Shown here: positions 1 through 13,489 of the stretch, piece by piece
How positions within the stretch are numbered: position 1 is the first letter of the stretch
Layout: the number at the start of each line of letters is the position of its first letter
Source: Diphasiastrum complanatum
Lineage: Eukaryota; Streptophyta; Lycopodiopsida; Lycopodiales; Lycopodiaceae
Assembly: GCA_029204225.1 (NCBI GenBank)
Contig: CM055095.1
Coordinates: 36,233,078-36,297,077 of the forward strand
Reading direction: 5' to 3'
Length of the DNA stretch: 64,000 nt
The notes under the pieces: generated by a model
Databases searched by the model: none
The model's input: only the letters and a program-made list of their open reading frames with translations
Told to the model about the DNA's origin: nothing
Position numbers and translations under genes: made by a program

Positions 1-1085
1 AATGCTAAGATTGGCACATGACAATTTTGTTATCAGAGCATTAGATCCTTTCTCCATTAGATTTGGTGGATTTTGTTAAATTTGGCTGAGTTTTTTGTTT
101 AAGCTTTCTTGATTTTTCAATTTCCAACAAGTTTTGATTCAGTTATTGACTATCTAATTCTCAATTTTTTGTGTAGTTTCTTGTTGTAGATCAATAGATC
201 TCTCTTTTAGCTTTCTGGAGGTGCTGAGATTTTTTGATTTGGAGCTATAATGACCAAGTTATGGCCATTACGGTGATTTCTTTCTAGTTTTAGTTAGTGA
301 TAGTTTTTTGCAGTCTGTTTTTCTCCATTTTTTGGTTGTACTTTTGGATGAAGTTGCTGAAATTCACATGTGTGGGACGCCTTACACATGTATTTTTTAA
401 CTCCTAAGCACAATAACACCATAAAGATCAGACTAGCATTGGTTGTCAATAGGAAAGCTGATCATACAAGCAATATTATTGTGTTACAAGCAAGCTCTGT
501 CAACAAAACATCAGACTAAGCATCATAAATGCCTCTACTCGACTAGAGAGAGAAAATAGCAAGTACAAAACTCGTGGAGAGACAGAGAGGGCACAAAGAG
601 CTTGTCTCCAAATTTGCATTACATACAAATTTCATCACATTCTCAATGAGAGTACATCACATATATATAGATCCATGGACTCTCCTCCTACTTTGAGTTG
701 AATTGGAGTTGTGGATCCACCTCTCAAGCTATCTAGACTTATCCAAAAGATGGGTCTTTACTAAGCGAAAAGAGCTCAATTCATCTTTGACATTTTTAGG
801 ACCCACACTCAAAACATTAGATAGATTTTTCAATATTTTGACAGAAGTTTGTGACTGTAATTCTGTAGGATTGTAGATCTTTGTCTTAGCCTGAATTTGA
901 GCCAATTTCCAGTCAATTTGGTTAAAAATTGACTGAGTTATGACAATTTTTGTGAAAGAGGTCAAATCCTAGCTTTGGTAGAAAATTTGGGAGAGAATCA
1001 TTTCAACCTTTCATTGCTGAAGTTCTGTTTCATTGTAAATTTTTTTCCAGTTCTTGCATTTTGAAGTTTTCGTTTTAAAAAATAA
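1..1085. other. Retrotransposon leader-like DNA, no gene seen
   Basis: No supported gene. Bases 28-39 read TGTTATCAGAGC, one mismatch from the tRNA-Met primer site TGGTATCAGAGC used by plant copia elements, so an LTR may end just before it and a leader may follow. A purine run on the minus strand near 676-690 (AGTAGGAGGAG) looks like a polypurine tract of a minus-strand element. The motif CACATGTGTG at 368-377 resembles palindromes found in other elements of the window. Both element assignments are inference from short motifs. Confidence 0.3.
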
Positions 1086-1089
1086 AAAT

Positions 1090-1177
1090 TTAACCCTAAC
1101 CTCATGCGACCTAAACCTAACCCTACATGCCTACCCTAGCCTGACTTATCCACCTACCCTAGACCTAACCCTAATTC
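1090..1177. repeat. Degenerate telomere-like CCCTAA cluster
   Basis: Five ACCCTA hexamers and several CCTAA variants occur within 88 bases, all on the same strand. The plant telomere repeat is CCCTAAA, and AAACCCTAA is also a known promoter element (telo-box). The spacing is irregular, so this is either a decayed interstitial telomeric tract or a telo-box cluster. It lies just downstream of the RRM pseudogene in that gene's orientation. Confidence 0.5.
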
Positions 1178-1311
1178 GTCTCTTTCTCTCTCGGCCTGCG
1201 CATTTCTCCCTCCCTTCTCGCGACGCCTCTAATCTGAACCACCATCACCACATTTCTGGGAACCCCGTCGCCATCTCCTCCCCAGACTCAGATTGTGCTC
1301 TGCTCACACAC

Positions 1312-1548
1312 ACTAATGGATCGTCCAAGATTTAGATGCATCTTGTCGATGGCATCCTGCATATCCCGTTCATCAGCAAATGTCACAAACCCAAAACCTT
1401 TTGGCCTACCATTATCTCTGTCAAAACCACCTTTGCCTCCACTATGCGCCCAAAACATTGAAAGGCATTGTCCAGATCTCTGTCAGTGGTGCCCACGACT
1501 CACCTCCCATGAAACACCGCAGCCCCGCAGCTCTTCAGTTTCCGCCAT
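1312..1548 (-). pseudogene. RRM glycine-rich RNA-binding protein pseudogene (RZ-1/GR-RBP-like), N-terminal half
   Basis: On the minus strand an ATG at 1548 opens a peptide starting MAETEELR. An RRM follows in pieces. The RNP2-like RCFMGG is near 1515, [14 protein letters not shown] lies around 1440-1485, and a perfect RNP1 octamer KGFGFVTF lies around 1374-1400, followed by [14 protein letters not shown]. The order and spacing match the single N-terminal RRM of plant glycine-rich RNA-binding proteins, which bind RNA and act in splicing and stress responses. Three frame changes break it: before RCF, after the Trp of the RNP2 region, and just before DRDNGRPKG. The RRM is not split by an intron, although related plant genes often have one there, so a retrocopy is likely. 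No glycine-rich tail is clear below 1312. The RRM call is firm; the exact subfamily is not. Confidence 0.75.
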
Positions 1549-2905
1549 CTCTCTCTCTTCCTTTCTCTTCCTCTCCACGCAGTCAGCGCCAGTCCGCCAT
1601 TGTAATTTTTTTGAAATACTCTCTGTACACTCCCCCGCGCCCCTCCTCCTCGCAGGTGAATTAATAAGATTGATCTATATTGACGAGTGCCAATCAGCAG
1701 TCGGACGTCTCCAGCATCCGCTTGAGCATTGATTTCAGTTGTTTTGATTACAGCATAATCTGTTAGGCTCCATTTGCATTCATCTTCTCGTTTCCGGGAT
1801 TCTTTAAGACCACCAAAATGGATGAATCGCAATCAGATTCGAAGCATTAACGTTCTCGATCCAGAGATGAAGTTTGGATCGCAAACGAAGAAGCCGCCTG
1901 CTATAGCTGATTCATAACATCCTGAATGCATCCTTCAAAATCTGCAGACGAATCCTCAAAACAATTCAAACATCCTATCGCCTTTCACTTGCAGAGCTTG
2001 ACTCCCTTTGAGATCTTCTTGGTTACCTCTCTCCTTCACGTTTCCGTCTCGGTCTCCTTTCCCTGTCTGTCGGTTGAGTTTTTCTCTCCCTACCCCGACG
2101 TCGGCTACCTCCATTCTCTCTCTACGAAGTCGTCGGTTGAGATCCTCTCTCTCTCAAAAAAAAAACTCGGTTGAGATTTTCTCTCTCTTACTCGTCGCTC
2201 TGCCTACGTTGCCCCTCTGCCCACGCTGCCAGAATATTCTTTGAAAATTTTCCTTCTCACCCAATTGCTGTGCCCGAAAAAAGAAAATATATATATTTCT
2301 ACGGTTTTTTTATGTCTCTCTTATGGCTTTTCTTTTATTTCACAAGCATCTGAATGATCCGTCCAAGTGATCTATAAACAAAATTCGCCGCAAAATTGTA
2401 GCTTAACAGTTGTTTTTCTTTTCCTGCGAGCAAATGGTTCATGGATCTCAAAAAATTTACCAAATTCAATTTGTGAGTCGTTTAAGGCCTTTTTTTCTAA
2501 GTTTTATAGTTTTATTTTTTTTGACCCCCGTATCTTCCCCGTTTCAAGCCGGATTTTTGTATAGTCAAAAGCAAAAGTGATCAGATCGCGGAGCTTAACG
2601 CTTTGCAACCAACTATACCTTCATAATCACTATTTTATTTATTATTTATTTTTTATTTTTATCCGCTCTTACGTACATTTACGTTTTATATGTAAATTCT
2701 TTAAATTACCATATCTCATCCGTTTCATTTTGCCAAAAGCTACAGGTTACATTCTTTGAGGACTCAGAAATCGGGACGGTGGAGAAGAACAAATTTGTTA
2801 CTAGAAAATTTGTGATTTTATCAGTGAAATTTACAGTTGTTCCAAATTCTTTTCTCTTTGTTCAATTTTGTGGACCCATAACCACAGGCTGCCTGTCACT
2901 ATACC
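1549..2905. other. CT-rich and AT-rich non-coding DNA
   Basis: No gene is supported. At 1990-2260 there is pyrimidine-rich sequence in which a CGGTTGAG motif followed by a CT run recurs about three times (near 2070, 2130 and 2168), as in a 5' untranslated or LTR U5 region. From 2340 to 2760 the DNA is T-rich. It may be the damaged leader of the gag relic that starts at 2906, but no matching 5' LTR was found. Confidence 0.3.
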
Positions 2906-4953
2906 ATGGACACTGATAATGAATATGTGTCCGACTATGACGATCAATGGGATAGAAATGATTATGAGTACGATAATCAAAGTGACTTGTATGACGATGG
3001 TGGTGATGATTGTCAACAAGATGAGGAGGAATTTGATGATGGTGATGATTGTCAACAGGATGATCCACAATGTGAAGATGGTAGCGATTGTCAGCAAGAT
3101 GATCATCAACAATGTGATGATACGAACGAGCATGAACAATATTCCGATGCGGATCATGATTGTCAACCAAATGATCAGGAATATCAGCTTGGTGATGCAG
3201 ATGAATATAACGATGGTCCATATGAAGCCGAGTATAATATTGTTGACTATGAGGGTCATAATCACTCTGAATGGCAACATGAGGACCAATATGAGCCTAC
3301 AGTCAACCAAAGATATCCCTGAAAGTTGTGAGTATGATGAAGAAGATCCAACGGTTCACAACGTGTACAACAAAAGATTACATTGTCAAGAGACACAATT
3401 GCATCCCAATCACTACATCGGTGAGGATGGAGACTACAATGATGATAACGAAGCTGGTTCTGAACAATACGAAGTTGAAGAAGATAATTTTGAATATCAA
3501 TCATCTCTTTGTACAATGGCATTCAACAATACATCCATGCAAACAGAAGATGCTTCCTCTATGGTTGTGAAACCAAATGTGGGAATTACTAGGTTACAAA
3601 CAAGAGACAATACCAGTTATGGGAGCATAATGACCATTCCTAGTTCCTGTTACAATGGTAAGAGCAGTTCGTCAAAGGCAAATCAACATCAACAAATCAA
3701 TATTCAACGAAATCCTGGTGATGTTCCTTTTGAGAACATACCAACCTTTGAGAGAGAAATGAGTTCATTACATATTGACTGGTTATCTATTGTCGATGAG
3801 AATTTGCGACTATATTCTATCTCTGATCAGGGCAAAATTACCATAGCAGCATCTTACTTCCGAGGAAAAGCCTATGATTGGTGGCAAGGAGTATTACGTC
3901 ACCCAGAGTATGAACCGAGGTCATGGGACGATTTCAAAGAGTTTTGTGCAGAAATATTTATAGATTATTATATGGACTCTTGGTATATACTAGAACAAAC
4001 TGGTTCTGTAAAGGCATATAATACCAGATTCTATTTGGTAGCATCTAAACAGAGGTGTCTTGATGAAGAATTATCTATCCAACACTATTTACGTGGTCTT
4101 CAAGATCACATTCGTCAACATTTGGATAAAGTACTTCGAGCAAATCCAACATTCACAGATGTAATGCAAAAGGCATTAATTCAAGATATAAGGATAAGAC
4201 ACCAAAAGATGCAACTACGGATCAAATTGGAGTCTCAGCAGGAAGAAATTCCTACACTAGTGTGTTCAACTCTCCATCAGCAAAACTCTTCAGAACTATC
4301 AATATGTCAATTCCAAGTTCATCAAGGTGCTGGTTTGAACGAAAGTATTTCAGAAAAAAAATTCTTCAATGGATGAAGGATCGAAAGGAATCAAGGAATT
4401 GCAGAATATGTCTCTTGAACATCCAATCATGTCTCAACATCAACAACAGATGAATTTTGACTCATCTTCCAATATTGTTGACTCGAGAGCTTTTGAGATT
4501 AATATTACTTTTGCCTATCACTGTATATATGACAAATTTATCTTTGGAGATCGAACTGAAGATAATCATTGCTTGCAACATTGTATATATGACAGATTTA
4601 TCTTTGGAGATCAAACTGAGGATCATCATTGCTTACAACAGAACGAATATGAGTTGTTTATATTCCAACATAACAACGCTCTCTTAGAACAGAATGATAA
4701 ATTGGAAACAACTAGAATGTGGCCAAATTTGGAGAATGAATCATTTGATTTGGAGCATTACTATTTTAATTTATCAGGAGCTATACCCATCGCTTCACTA
4801 ACAGAGGATATCAATGGAACCATGGCCACCCATCTTCAGCGAGAAAATGCTACCAATCTTGCTCAGAATGATTCGACAAGACGGAACTCCAATGCTCAAT
4901 CAAATAACTTGGATGAAATCATTACTTTAGTCAACGCTTTTGGAATTGGATAG
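2906..4953 (+). pseudogene. Ty3/gypsy-type gag, frame-broken
   Basis: Structural polyprotein of a gypsy-type element. An ATG in good context at 2906 starts a very acidic Asp/Gln-rich region with DDCQQDD repeats, which runs in that frame to about 3300 and then continues in the next frame (ESCEYDEED). The retrotransposon gag domain spans about 3735-4200, with the signatures YFRGKAYDWWQG and SWDDFKEFCAEIF. An A8 run near 4353 marks a second frame change, after which coding continues to the TAG at 4951. No zinc knuckle, protease or pol follows; a polypurine tract and LTR come next instead, so the element is gag-only by deletion or by nature. Two tandem 60-bp units at 4521-4640 lengthen the C-terminal part. 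The gag call is firm; the lineage is not resolved. Confidence 0.75.
4521..4640 (+). repeat. Two tandem 60-bp units inside gag
   Basis: Units 4521-4580 and 4581-4640 are aligned end to end with about ten differences. Each encodes 20 residues of the form CIYD(K/R)FIFGD(R/Q)TED. The 60-bp length keeps the reading frame, and a weaker third copy (ELFIF) follows. Confidence 0.85.
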
Positions 4954-5347
4954 CCTATCCAATCAAGGAAGATACTGAGGAAGAAGAATATTGAATGTTC
5001 TGTTGCTTGGATCCTGTCAACCCATACAAAACTAATGCAACTTGAGGCTTTCCTGTGTTTCATCAATCTCTTCTTCAATAATCTTATTAATTCTATGGGA
5101 TCAGTTGTAGAACAAAGGTTCTCTATGAAGAAAACTCGTTGCAACCTTGTTCTACAACAATAAGCTAGAAGTTGAATCTGAGGCAGCAAAATTTAAATGG
5201 TAAATGGCTACTGACAAGAATAATACAAGAAAAGATGTTTCTTATTCAAAGTGGCCAAATACTTTCTCGACTACCGCTAAAGGATTCACGAGACATGGCA
5301 CTCAACAAAGGACTACACGGTCTTCATTTTTTAGGACAAAAATGCTT

Positions 5348-5360
5348 AAAGTAGGGGCAG
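5348..5360 (+). other. Polypurine tract of the gag-only gypsy element
   Basis: AAAGTAGGGGCAG lies immediately before a TGTCATG LTR start. This is the usual plus-strand priming site of an LTR retrotransposon. Confidence 0.65.
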
Positions 5361-5635
5361 TGTCATGTGCTGCATGTAATTAGCCCATGAGCTTACTAAT
5401 GAATTTTCAAATATAGCCATGGAGCTAAATTAGATTAGAACTAGTCAATAGGACAGTTAATAAAGTGGTTCGAACAACCTCGCTATAATTGAGAATAGCG
5501 GAATTGTAATAATGGTTGTAAGGCCCCAAACTTATAGTAGAGGCACAAACGACCACTATAAATAGTTGAGGTCGTGCTAAATTTGGGGTCTATTGTTCAT
5601 TTTGTAATTTTGAGTTTTAAGAATCTTGGAGCTCC
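5361..5635 (+). repeat. 3' LTR (partial) of the gag-only gypsy element
   Basis: Begins with TGTCATG directly after the polypurine tract. A TATA box (TATAAATA) sits at 5557-5564. The LTR-like sequence stops near 5635, where copia RNase H sequence in the opposite orientation begins, so the 3' part appears lost. No matching 5' LTR was seen upstream of the gag. Confidence 0.6.
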
Positions 5636-5639
5636 TCTT

Positions 5640-5918
5640 GGAGAGCTTTCTTGATGAAGAAAGTGGTTCATGTTCGCAAGAGGATTGAGCCACCAAGGTT
5701 TGCCTTTTGCATATCCAGCTGATTGCAGTTTCGCATGCTATTGTACATCCTCCAGTAATGGACTTGTTGTCATCTTTGCAGCTCGCCCAGCTTGCATCAC
5801 TGTAGTGGTGCAGCTCGAATCCTTTTTCTTTGTTTTTAGCTCTATAGGGTAATCCCATATTTTGGGTACCCTTCAGATATTGTAGGATTCGTTTTGCCAT
5901 TTGCCAATGTGCCAGCAC
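5640..5918 (-). pseudogene. Copia RNase H fragment
   Basis: The minus strand encodes a piece of Ty1/copia RNase H: MAKRILQYLKGT, then YSDASWASCKDDNKSITG, and a degenerate match to the SSCEAEY region. In this family, RNase H degrades the RNA strand during reverse transcription. The RT part and the rest of the element are absent on both sides. It abuts a gypsy LTR of opposite orientation, so it is a junction scrap. Confidence 0.75.
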
Positions 5919-8341
<2,423 letters not shown>

Positions 8342-9902
8342 TCACCATATCCATGATAGTGCTTCTTTGCTGTTGACATCTTTGATGAGCTTGAGAGCTT
8401 TGCACCATCCTAGCACCTCCAAAATTGATTCCTTCCAATGTAGATGCTTGACCTTGAGGCTTGCTCCTTCTTCATGTGCATGCTCCTTCATGAGAAAATA
8501 AAGATTTCTTCTTGATTTATTAGAATCACAAAGATCTAACATCATGTTACCACGATCTAGAGAATTAGACTCATCCAAATTGGCAAGACTATGCATGCTA
8601 TAATAACAAAGTGTTTGCATCATATCTTCATGCTTGTTTACCATGCTAATCTCAGATCCAATGAGGATAAATACTTCATTATGGAGATAAGTGTCTTTAG
8701 AAGATGATTCACTTACTCTCATAAAGAGTTTACAATTTGTCTCAATACAAATTTTCAAACTATGAGTGAACAAATCACTTTTGCTCTTACATGACTTAAG
8801 AGCATACATACATGATGAAATAACCATTTGCTTTCTAATTGATTTAAAATCAATTTCACCATTTTAAGAACATCATCTATGTTCTCAAGAGAGACTTCAT
8901 ACTCAACTAGTATGGCTTTACTCCAATTTTGAGATGCAATGATCTCACTAGAGCAAATTAATTTATCAAATGACATAAGAGAAGTAAGTATGTGATGTAT
9001 AGCACATGAGATATGTTCCTCTTTCCCTTGAAATGTGAACCACATGGACTCAACCATATTTCTTGAGTTTCTTTTTGGAATCACAATTTGAGAAGGTCTC
9101 TCCTCCTCAATCCTTGGCACACTTGAACCTTGAGAAGGATTCTCCTCCTCAATCCTTGGCACATTTGAACCTTGAGATGACTCCTTAAGATCCTCTTCAT
9201 GGTGCTCCTTTTTTATGGAAATCCGAGACCTCCATGCCTCATAATGATCACAACAAGTATGACCATTCAATATGCACTTCCTATGATTATCAAGATTACT
9301 TATGCTAGAAACATAAGTCCAAAAATCACCACAACTTGGCATGATTTTTCCAATATTGAAATCAAAAGGTATTTCCATCTCAATAAGGCTAACTACTTGC
9401 TTATGGATATAAGTGTCCACTTTGGATGCTTCACTAATTCTCATAGGAAGTTTACAACTTGCCTTTAGGATTGAAAACATACAATTTTTATCTTTATGAA
9501 TGAACACATCATTCATAATCTTATTGAAACCAAAAGATCCTACATTATGAAGATATTTCCATTTCCTTGACTTCATAACTAATGTAAGCTTACAAGGAAA
9601 ACATACTTTCCACAAAGGAAACACCTTTCCTTGGACTTGTCCTTCTTGTATTTGCATTTCAAACTTGAAGCTCCATCCTTCTCCTCGGCCCCCTTGCTTT
9701 GGTTCTTCTTGGATGGATTGGTATTTTTTTTGTAGCATCTTGAGGAAAAATATCCTTCCTTGCCACAAAGGTTGCACTTAGGATCCTTTCTTTCCTTCAA
9801 TAGGATGCCACCTATTGATGCTATGTGAATAAAAACCTGTGATATGATTCTATAAATGTAATTTGTGACTCTCAAGAGACTAGATTTGAACATCTTCAAC
9901 AA
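8342..9902 (-). pseudogene. Zinc-knuckle ORF with duplicated C-terminal domain, function unknown
   Basis: Three overlapping minus-strand frames form one decayed gene. Near the N-terminus is a copia-gag-like zinc knuckle, CNLCGKEGYFSSRC (about 9750-9790), in which the expected His is Tyr. A Lys-rich linker and a second Cys pair (CFLCGK) follow. Downstream are two copies of a domain of about 100 residues: one contains CKLPMRISEASKVDTYIH (about 9410-9460), the other CKLFMRVSESSSKDTYLH (about 8680-8735). Each ends in a (K)EH(H/A)HEE-type motif. A 14-residue Glu/Ser-rich repeat (SQGSSVPRIEEE) lies between them. No protease, integrase or RT is present. It could be a non-autonomous gag gene or cellular sequence captured by a retrotransposon; I do not recognise the repeated domain. 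Confidence 0.5.
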
Positions 9903-11670
9903 TCTAGAAGGATCTACAAAAGATCTAACTCACAAATCTAAGAATCAATCTTCACACTAATGACTAGTCACTTGGAAACTTTGCTTTGATCACTAAGACA
10001 AAAGCATACAATCTTTGAATCAAATCACAAAAGAAATCAGATCCAATCTCCTATTGGACTCATCAAATACCAATGATGTTGAAAATTGTCACTTCTCACT
10101 TGACATTGGTTCATGTAAATATTGATCAAACATTAGAATATGTTGATGATCTGATTTCACACGTATGGATCCTGTTCCCACGTGTGAAAGGATGTACTTT
10201 TCATGTTTGTATATATCCAAATTGATTTTGTATCATTCTAGTTAGTGTGAACATGAAATGACTAGTTTTTAGTCAAGTTGACTAGTCACCTACAAATTAG
10301 CTTTTCCTTGCATGTGCATGAGTAAATGCTCCCACATGGCAAGTGGATGTTCACACGTGTGTATAGAGTACTAGAAGACAACAGTTAACCATTTTTCTTA
10401 GATTCTATTTTGTAGGAAATATTCCTATATTCTAGCTTTTTGGATTTTAGTCATATTCTAGAAGGTCAACTATTGGATAAGGATCAAGGATGGATCAAAT
10501 GGATAGATCTGAGTGCTGTGGCACTCTTCACACGTGCGAAGGCCTGCTGGACTGTACCAGACTCATGGATGTACTTGATCCATAAAAGGATCATCATTTT
10601 GCTAAGAAGATTGATGAGACTTTTGTACTCTACACTTTTGTGAGATTTCTAGTCATTTGTCTTGTGATTTTTATGTATGATTGCTATCTAGTATCATTGT
10701 ACTTGTTGTTTCAGGTGTAGGCCGTACAGTGGACAGTGTTCCACATGTGTGAGGCCGCTCTCACTAAAAAAATGATGTGTTGATCCATTGCTCTTGCTTA
10801 AATCCAAGTGTAGTGAATCTAGATCAAGATCTAATGTGTAGAACTTGATAGATTCATTGATTAAGCAAACAATAACTCTCTGTGATTGTAAAGTACAATC
10901 ATTATTGTCCTAAAAACTATAAAATTTATCAAATGACTCTTTCTTTTGAAAGTTGAAATGGATATGAAAAGATTTGACACCTAGATTTTCCTTTTCACTT
11001 GACTAGTTCTCTCAACACTTGAGATTCTTGAACAAAAGATGGGTTTTGTTTCAAACACATGAAAATCAAACCTAATCACTTCATTTGGACTCACTCTTGA
11101 CCAAAATAATCTCACTCTTGAGATTTAGAATGAATTTGATTTGATTTGAAAACAAACTATACCGCCAATTTTTCACAAAGCTTAAAAATTAGACAACTAG
11201 AGATTCACAAAGATCTCAACCATGCATGAATACTCAAATATGGACTCCTCCTCATTCTAGACATCAAATGGGATCACAAATTGACCCTCACACTCTCACA
11301 AAGAAAGTTGAATAGAACTAATTTGAGTTTCATACATACTACGTCAATTTTTGCTCAACAAATTGAATTCAATCACTCCTATTGGATTCCACCAATTACT
11401 CTACTTTTTAAGACTTGGAATGAAATTCAAAATCAAAATTTGTGATTTTTCTCACTAAGATATTGTGCTTTAAAGAGCTAATGCCACTTAGAAAGATTTG
11501 ATCACCTAGGAAGAGACAAACTCTCCACCAATAACAACACAAAATGAGCTTCTAGGGCTTGCCCTCTACAAAGGAAGGAACTCTTAGAAAATTGGATCTC
11601 TCTCTCTACACATTTGCCATATACACCTTAATGACTACTTCTTTATACATCAAAGAAGCACCCCGACAAA
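9903..11670. other. Non-coding DNA with CACGTG palindromes
   Basis: No gene seen. Five CACACGTGTG-like motifs lie at about 10156, 10178, 10351, 10529 and 10742. A minus-strand TGGTATTTGATGAG near 10075-10060 could be a ruined tRNA-Met primer site, which would make the bases above it a decayed 5' LTR for the zinc-knuckle ORF. From 10880 to 11650 the DNA is A-rich with no structure I can name. Confidence 0.3.
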
Positions 11671-11815
11671 TTGAAGTTCAGAAGTGAGGGGCCATACATT
11701 ATTAACAAAATATTTCCTAATGGTGTAGTCCAGTTACAAACACTTGACGGGACACTCCTAGAAACTGTCGTAAACGGTGGTCGTCTACGGTGGTACTACA
11801 AAGAGTTGTTCTTTG
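11671..11815 (+). pseudogene. Gypsy integrase C-terminal (GPY-type) fragment
   Basis: About 45 residues match the end of a Ty3/gypsy integrase: an EGPYIINKIFPNGVVQLQ stretch, then GTLLETVVNGGRLRWYYKE. The GPY/F motif and the closing GxRLxxYY are hallmarks of the C-terminal domain that contacts target DNA. The catalytic core and everything upstream are missing. The open frame continues to 12396 through a repeat array, which is probably not integrase. In E3 the same module also ends shortly before an ORF3. Confidence 0.75.
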
Positions 11816-12208
11816 TTGACCAATTTAGGATCTTTTCTCTTGATGAAAAAAAAATGTTATTTTATTCCTTTCCTTGTACATCTCGTCTTTCATGCCTATT
11901 GTTCACCTCGTTCCTTGTTTATACTTCATATCATTACTTATGTACATTCTATGCATTTTTTTTCCTCCTTCTGTTCATACTCATGGGTCATGGATGTTCT
12001 AGATCGACAACTGATAGGCTACACCTTAGGAAATCATTCTCACACTTCGGCCACCTCACCTCTATCTCACAGGTATCTCAGGGTAACCAACATTCCTGGA
12101 GATACACCTCTTTCATAAGAACTTCTACTCTGAGCTACAGTCCTATTTTCTTTGGAGTTCTTCACTTGCATCAAACAGATCCATATATGCATCATGATAT
12201 TTTCTCAA
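11816..12208 (+). other. Spacer between integrase tail and repeat array
   Basis: T-rich and C-rich sequence with open but unremarkable frames. No motif is recognised. Confidence 0.3.
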
Positions 12209-12425
12209 AATCTCAACCGAAGTGCTTCTATCAAATCTCAACCGGAGCAGTCTTGTCAGATCTCGACTGGAGCCTTCCTTCAAATCTTGACCGAAGCAGT
12301 TCTGTCAGATCTCGACCGGAGCCTTCCTTCAGATCTCGACCGAAGCCTTCCTTCAGATCTCGACCGGAGCAGTCCTTCAGATCTCGACCAAAGTAGTTCT
12401 ATCAAATCTCGACCAGAGGACCTCC
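12209..12425 (+). repeat. 24-bp tandem array (about nine copies)
   Basis: A unit of about 24 bases, ATCTCGACCGGAGCCTTCCT with small changes, repeats about nine times. In one frame it encodes an eight-residue RSRPEPSF repeat. The same core (ATCTC-ACCGGAGC) builds the second array at 13,066-13,445. Confidence 0.85.
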
Positions 12426-12725
12426 ATTCCAATTTCATGAACCGGCACGTCCCATCTCCCTTGCAACCAGACAACGACGACAATAAATGCCCTCACCCTG
12501 AAGCCATTCGCACCTCAGCGAAGTGCGAAGCTCAAGCATTTTCTGACAACGATCTGCGACAATCTTCCTACTATCGTGACCGATCCTGGTACTCGACTGT
12601 TCAATCTTTCAGTCATCATCTTCACACCATATCTACATCATTACCTCTCCCTTGTAAGTGCCATCACTGAAACTTTCCACACCAACGTCGCCGATAGAAT
12701 ACCTCATATTTCAAGTTTCGCATGC

Positions 12726-12745
12726 TGAGGGGTAGTGTCACGTGA
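12726..12745 (+). other. Polypurine tract and LTR-start-like sequence
   Basis: TGAGGGGTAG is followed directly by TGTCACGTGA at 12736, the form expected for a polypurine tract and 3' LTR start after an integrase gene. No second LTR copy confirms it, and related satellite units lie on both sides, so an internal second polypurine tract is an alternative. Confidence 0.35.
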
Positions 12746-13065
12746 GCACTCATCATGCTCCCGTCACACTATTGAACATCCTAAAATCACTATCACAAAC
12801 CATATACCTTCAACCCGCTTCATTCCTCACAGATCCACATCCATAACATTACAACCATTGTCAAACACCTCCACTTGCTCCTATTCCACTCCATATCTTT
12901 CTTAACTCAACCTCACTCTGTTCACCCTCCTTTACATCATCCTCTTTTTTTTACCACCCACACTGCTCTATCCAACACCGCCATCTTCGACATATCTCAC
13001 TTTCCAAACCCTTTCATACATCACTCCCCACACACTTTCCGAACCATTCTGCGCCACCATTTCCC

Positions 13066-13445
13066 ATCTCAACTGGAGCCCCATCCTTCAAAACTCAATC
13101 GAAGTCCTCCACTTCCCATCTCAACCAGAGCCCCCTCCTTCCAAACTCAACTGAAGTCCTCCACTTCACATCTCAACCGGAGCCCAACCCTTCACATCTC
13201 AACCAACGCCCTTTCCACTATCTCCCATCTCAATCGGAGCCCCCTCCTTCCAAACTCAACCGAAGTCCTCCACTTCCCATCTCAACCGGAGCCCCCTCCT
13301 TCCAAACTCAACCGAAGTCCTCCACTTCCCATCTCAACCGGAGCCCCTCCTTCCAAACTCAACCGAAGTCCTCCACTTCACAACTCAACTGGAGCCCAAC
13401 CCTTCACATCTCAACCGACGCCCTTTCCAATGTCTCACATCTCAA
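13066..13445 (+). repeat. 52-bp tandem array built of two 26-bp halves
   Basis: Repeating halves CATCTCAACCGGAGCCCC and AACTCAACCGAAGTCCTCC alternate about seven times. Each half is homologous to the 24-bp unit at 12,209. The array is open in the frame of the following ORF3, but a better start codon at 13,490 excludes it. Confidence 0.85.
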
Positions 13446-13489
13446 CCGAACCAGTTTTTCTAGAATCTTTCTTCTTCCATTTTCCCACC

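Noticed and set aside
1054-1335. Plus-strand 93-residue frame over the CCCTAA cluster
   Set aside because: No domain; it overlaps the telomere-like motif, and the coding trace here is the minus-strand RRM.
2831-3310. Ile/Leu-rich and His-rich frames antisense to the acidic gag start
   Set aside because: They mirror the Asp/Gln-rich codons on the other strand and have no start context or domain.
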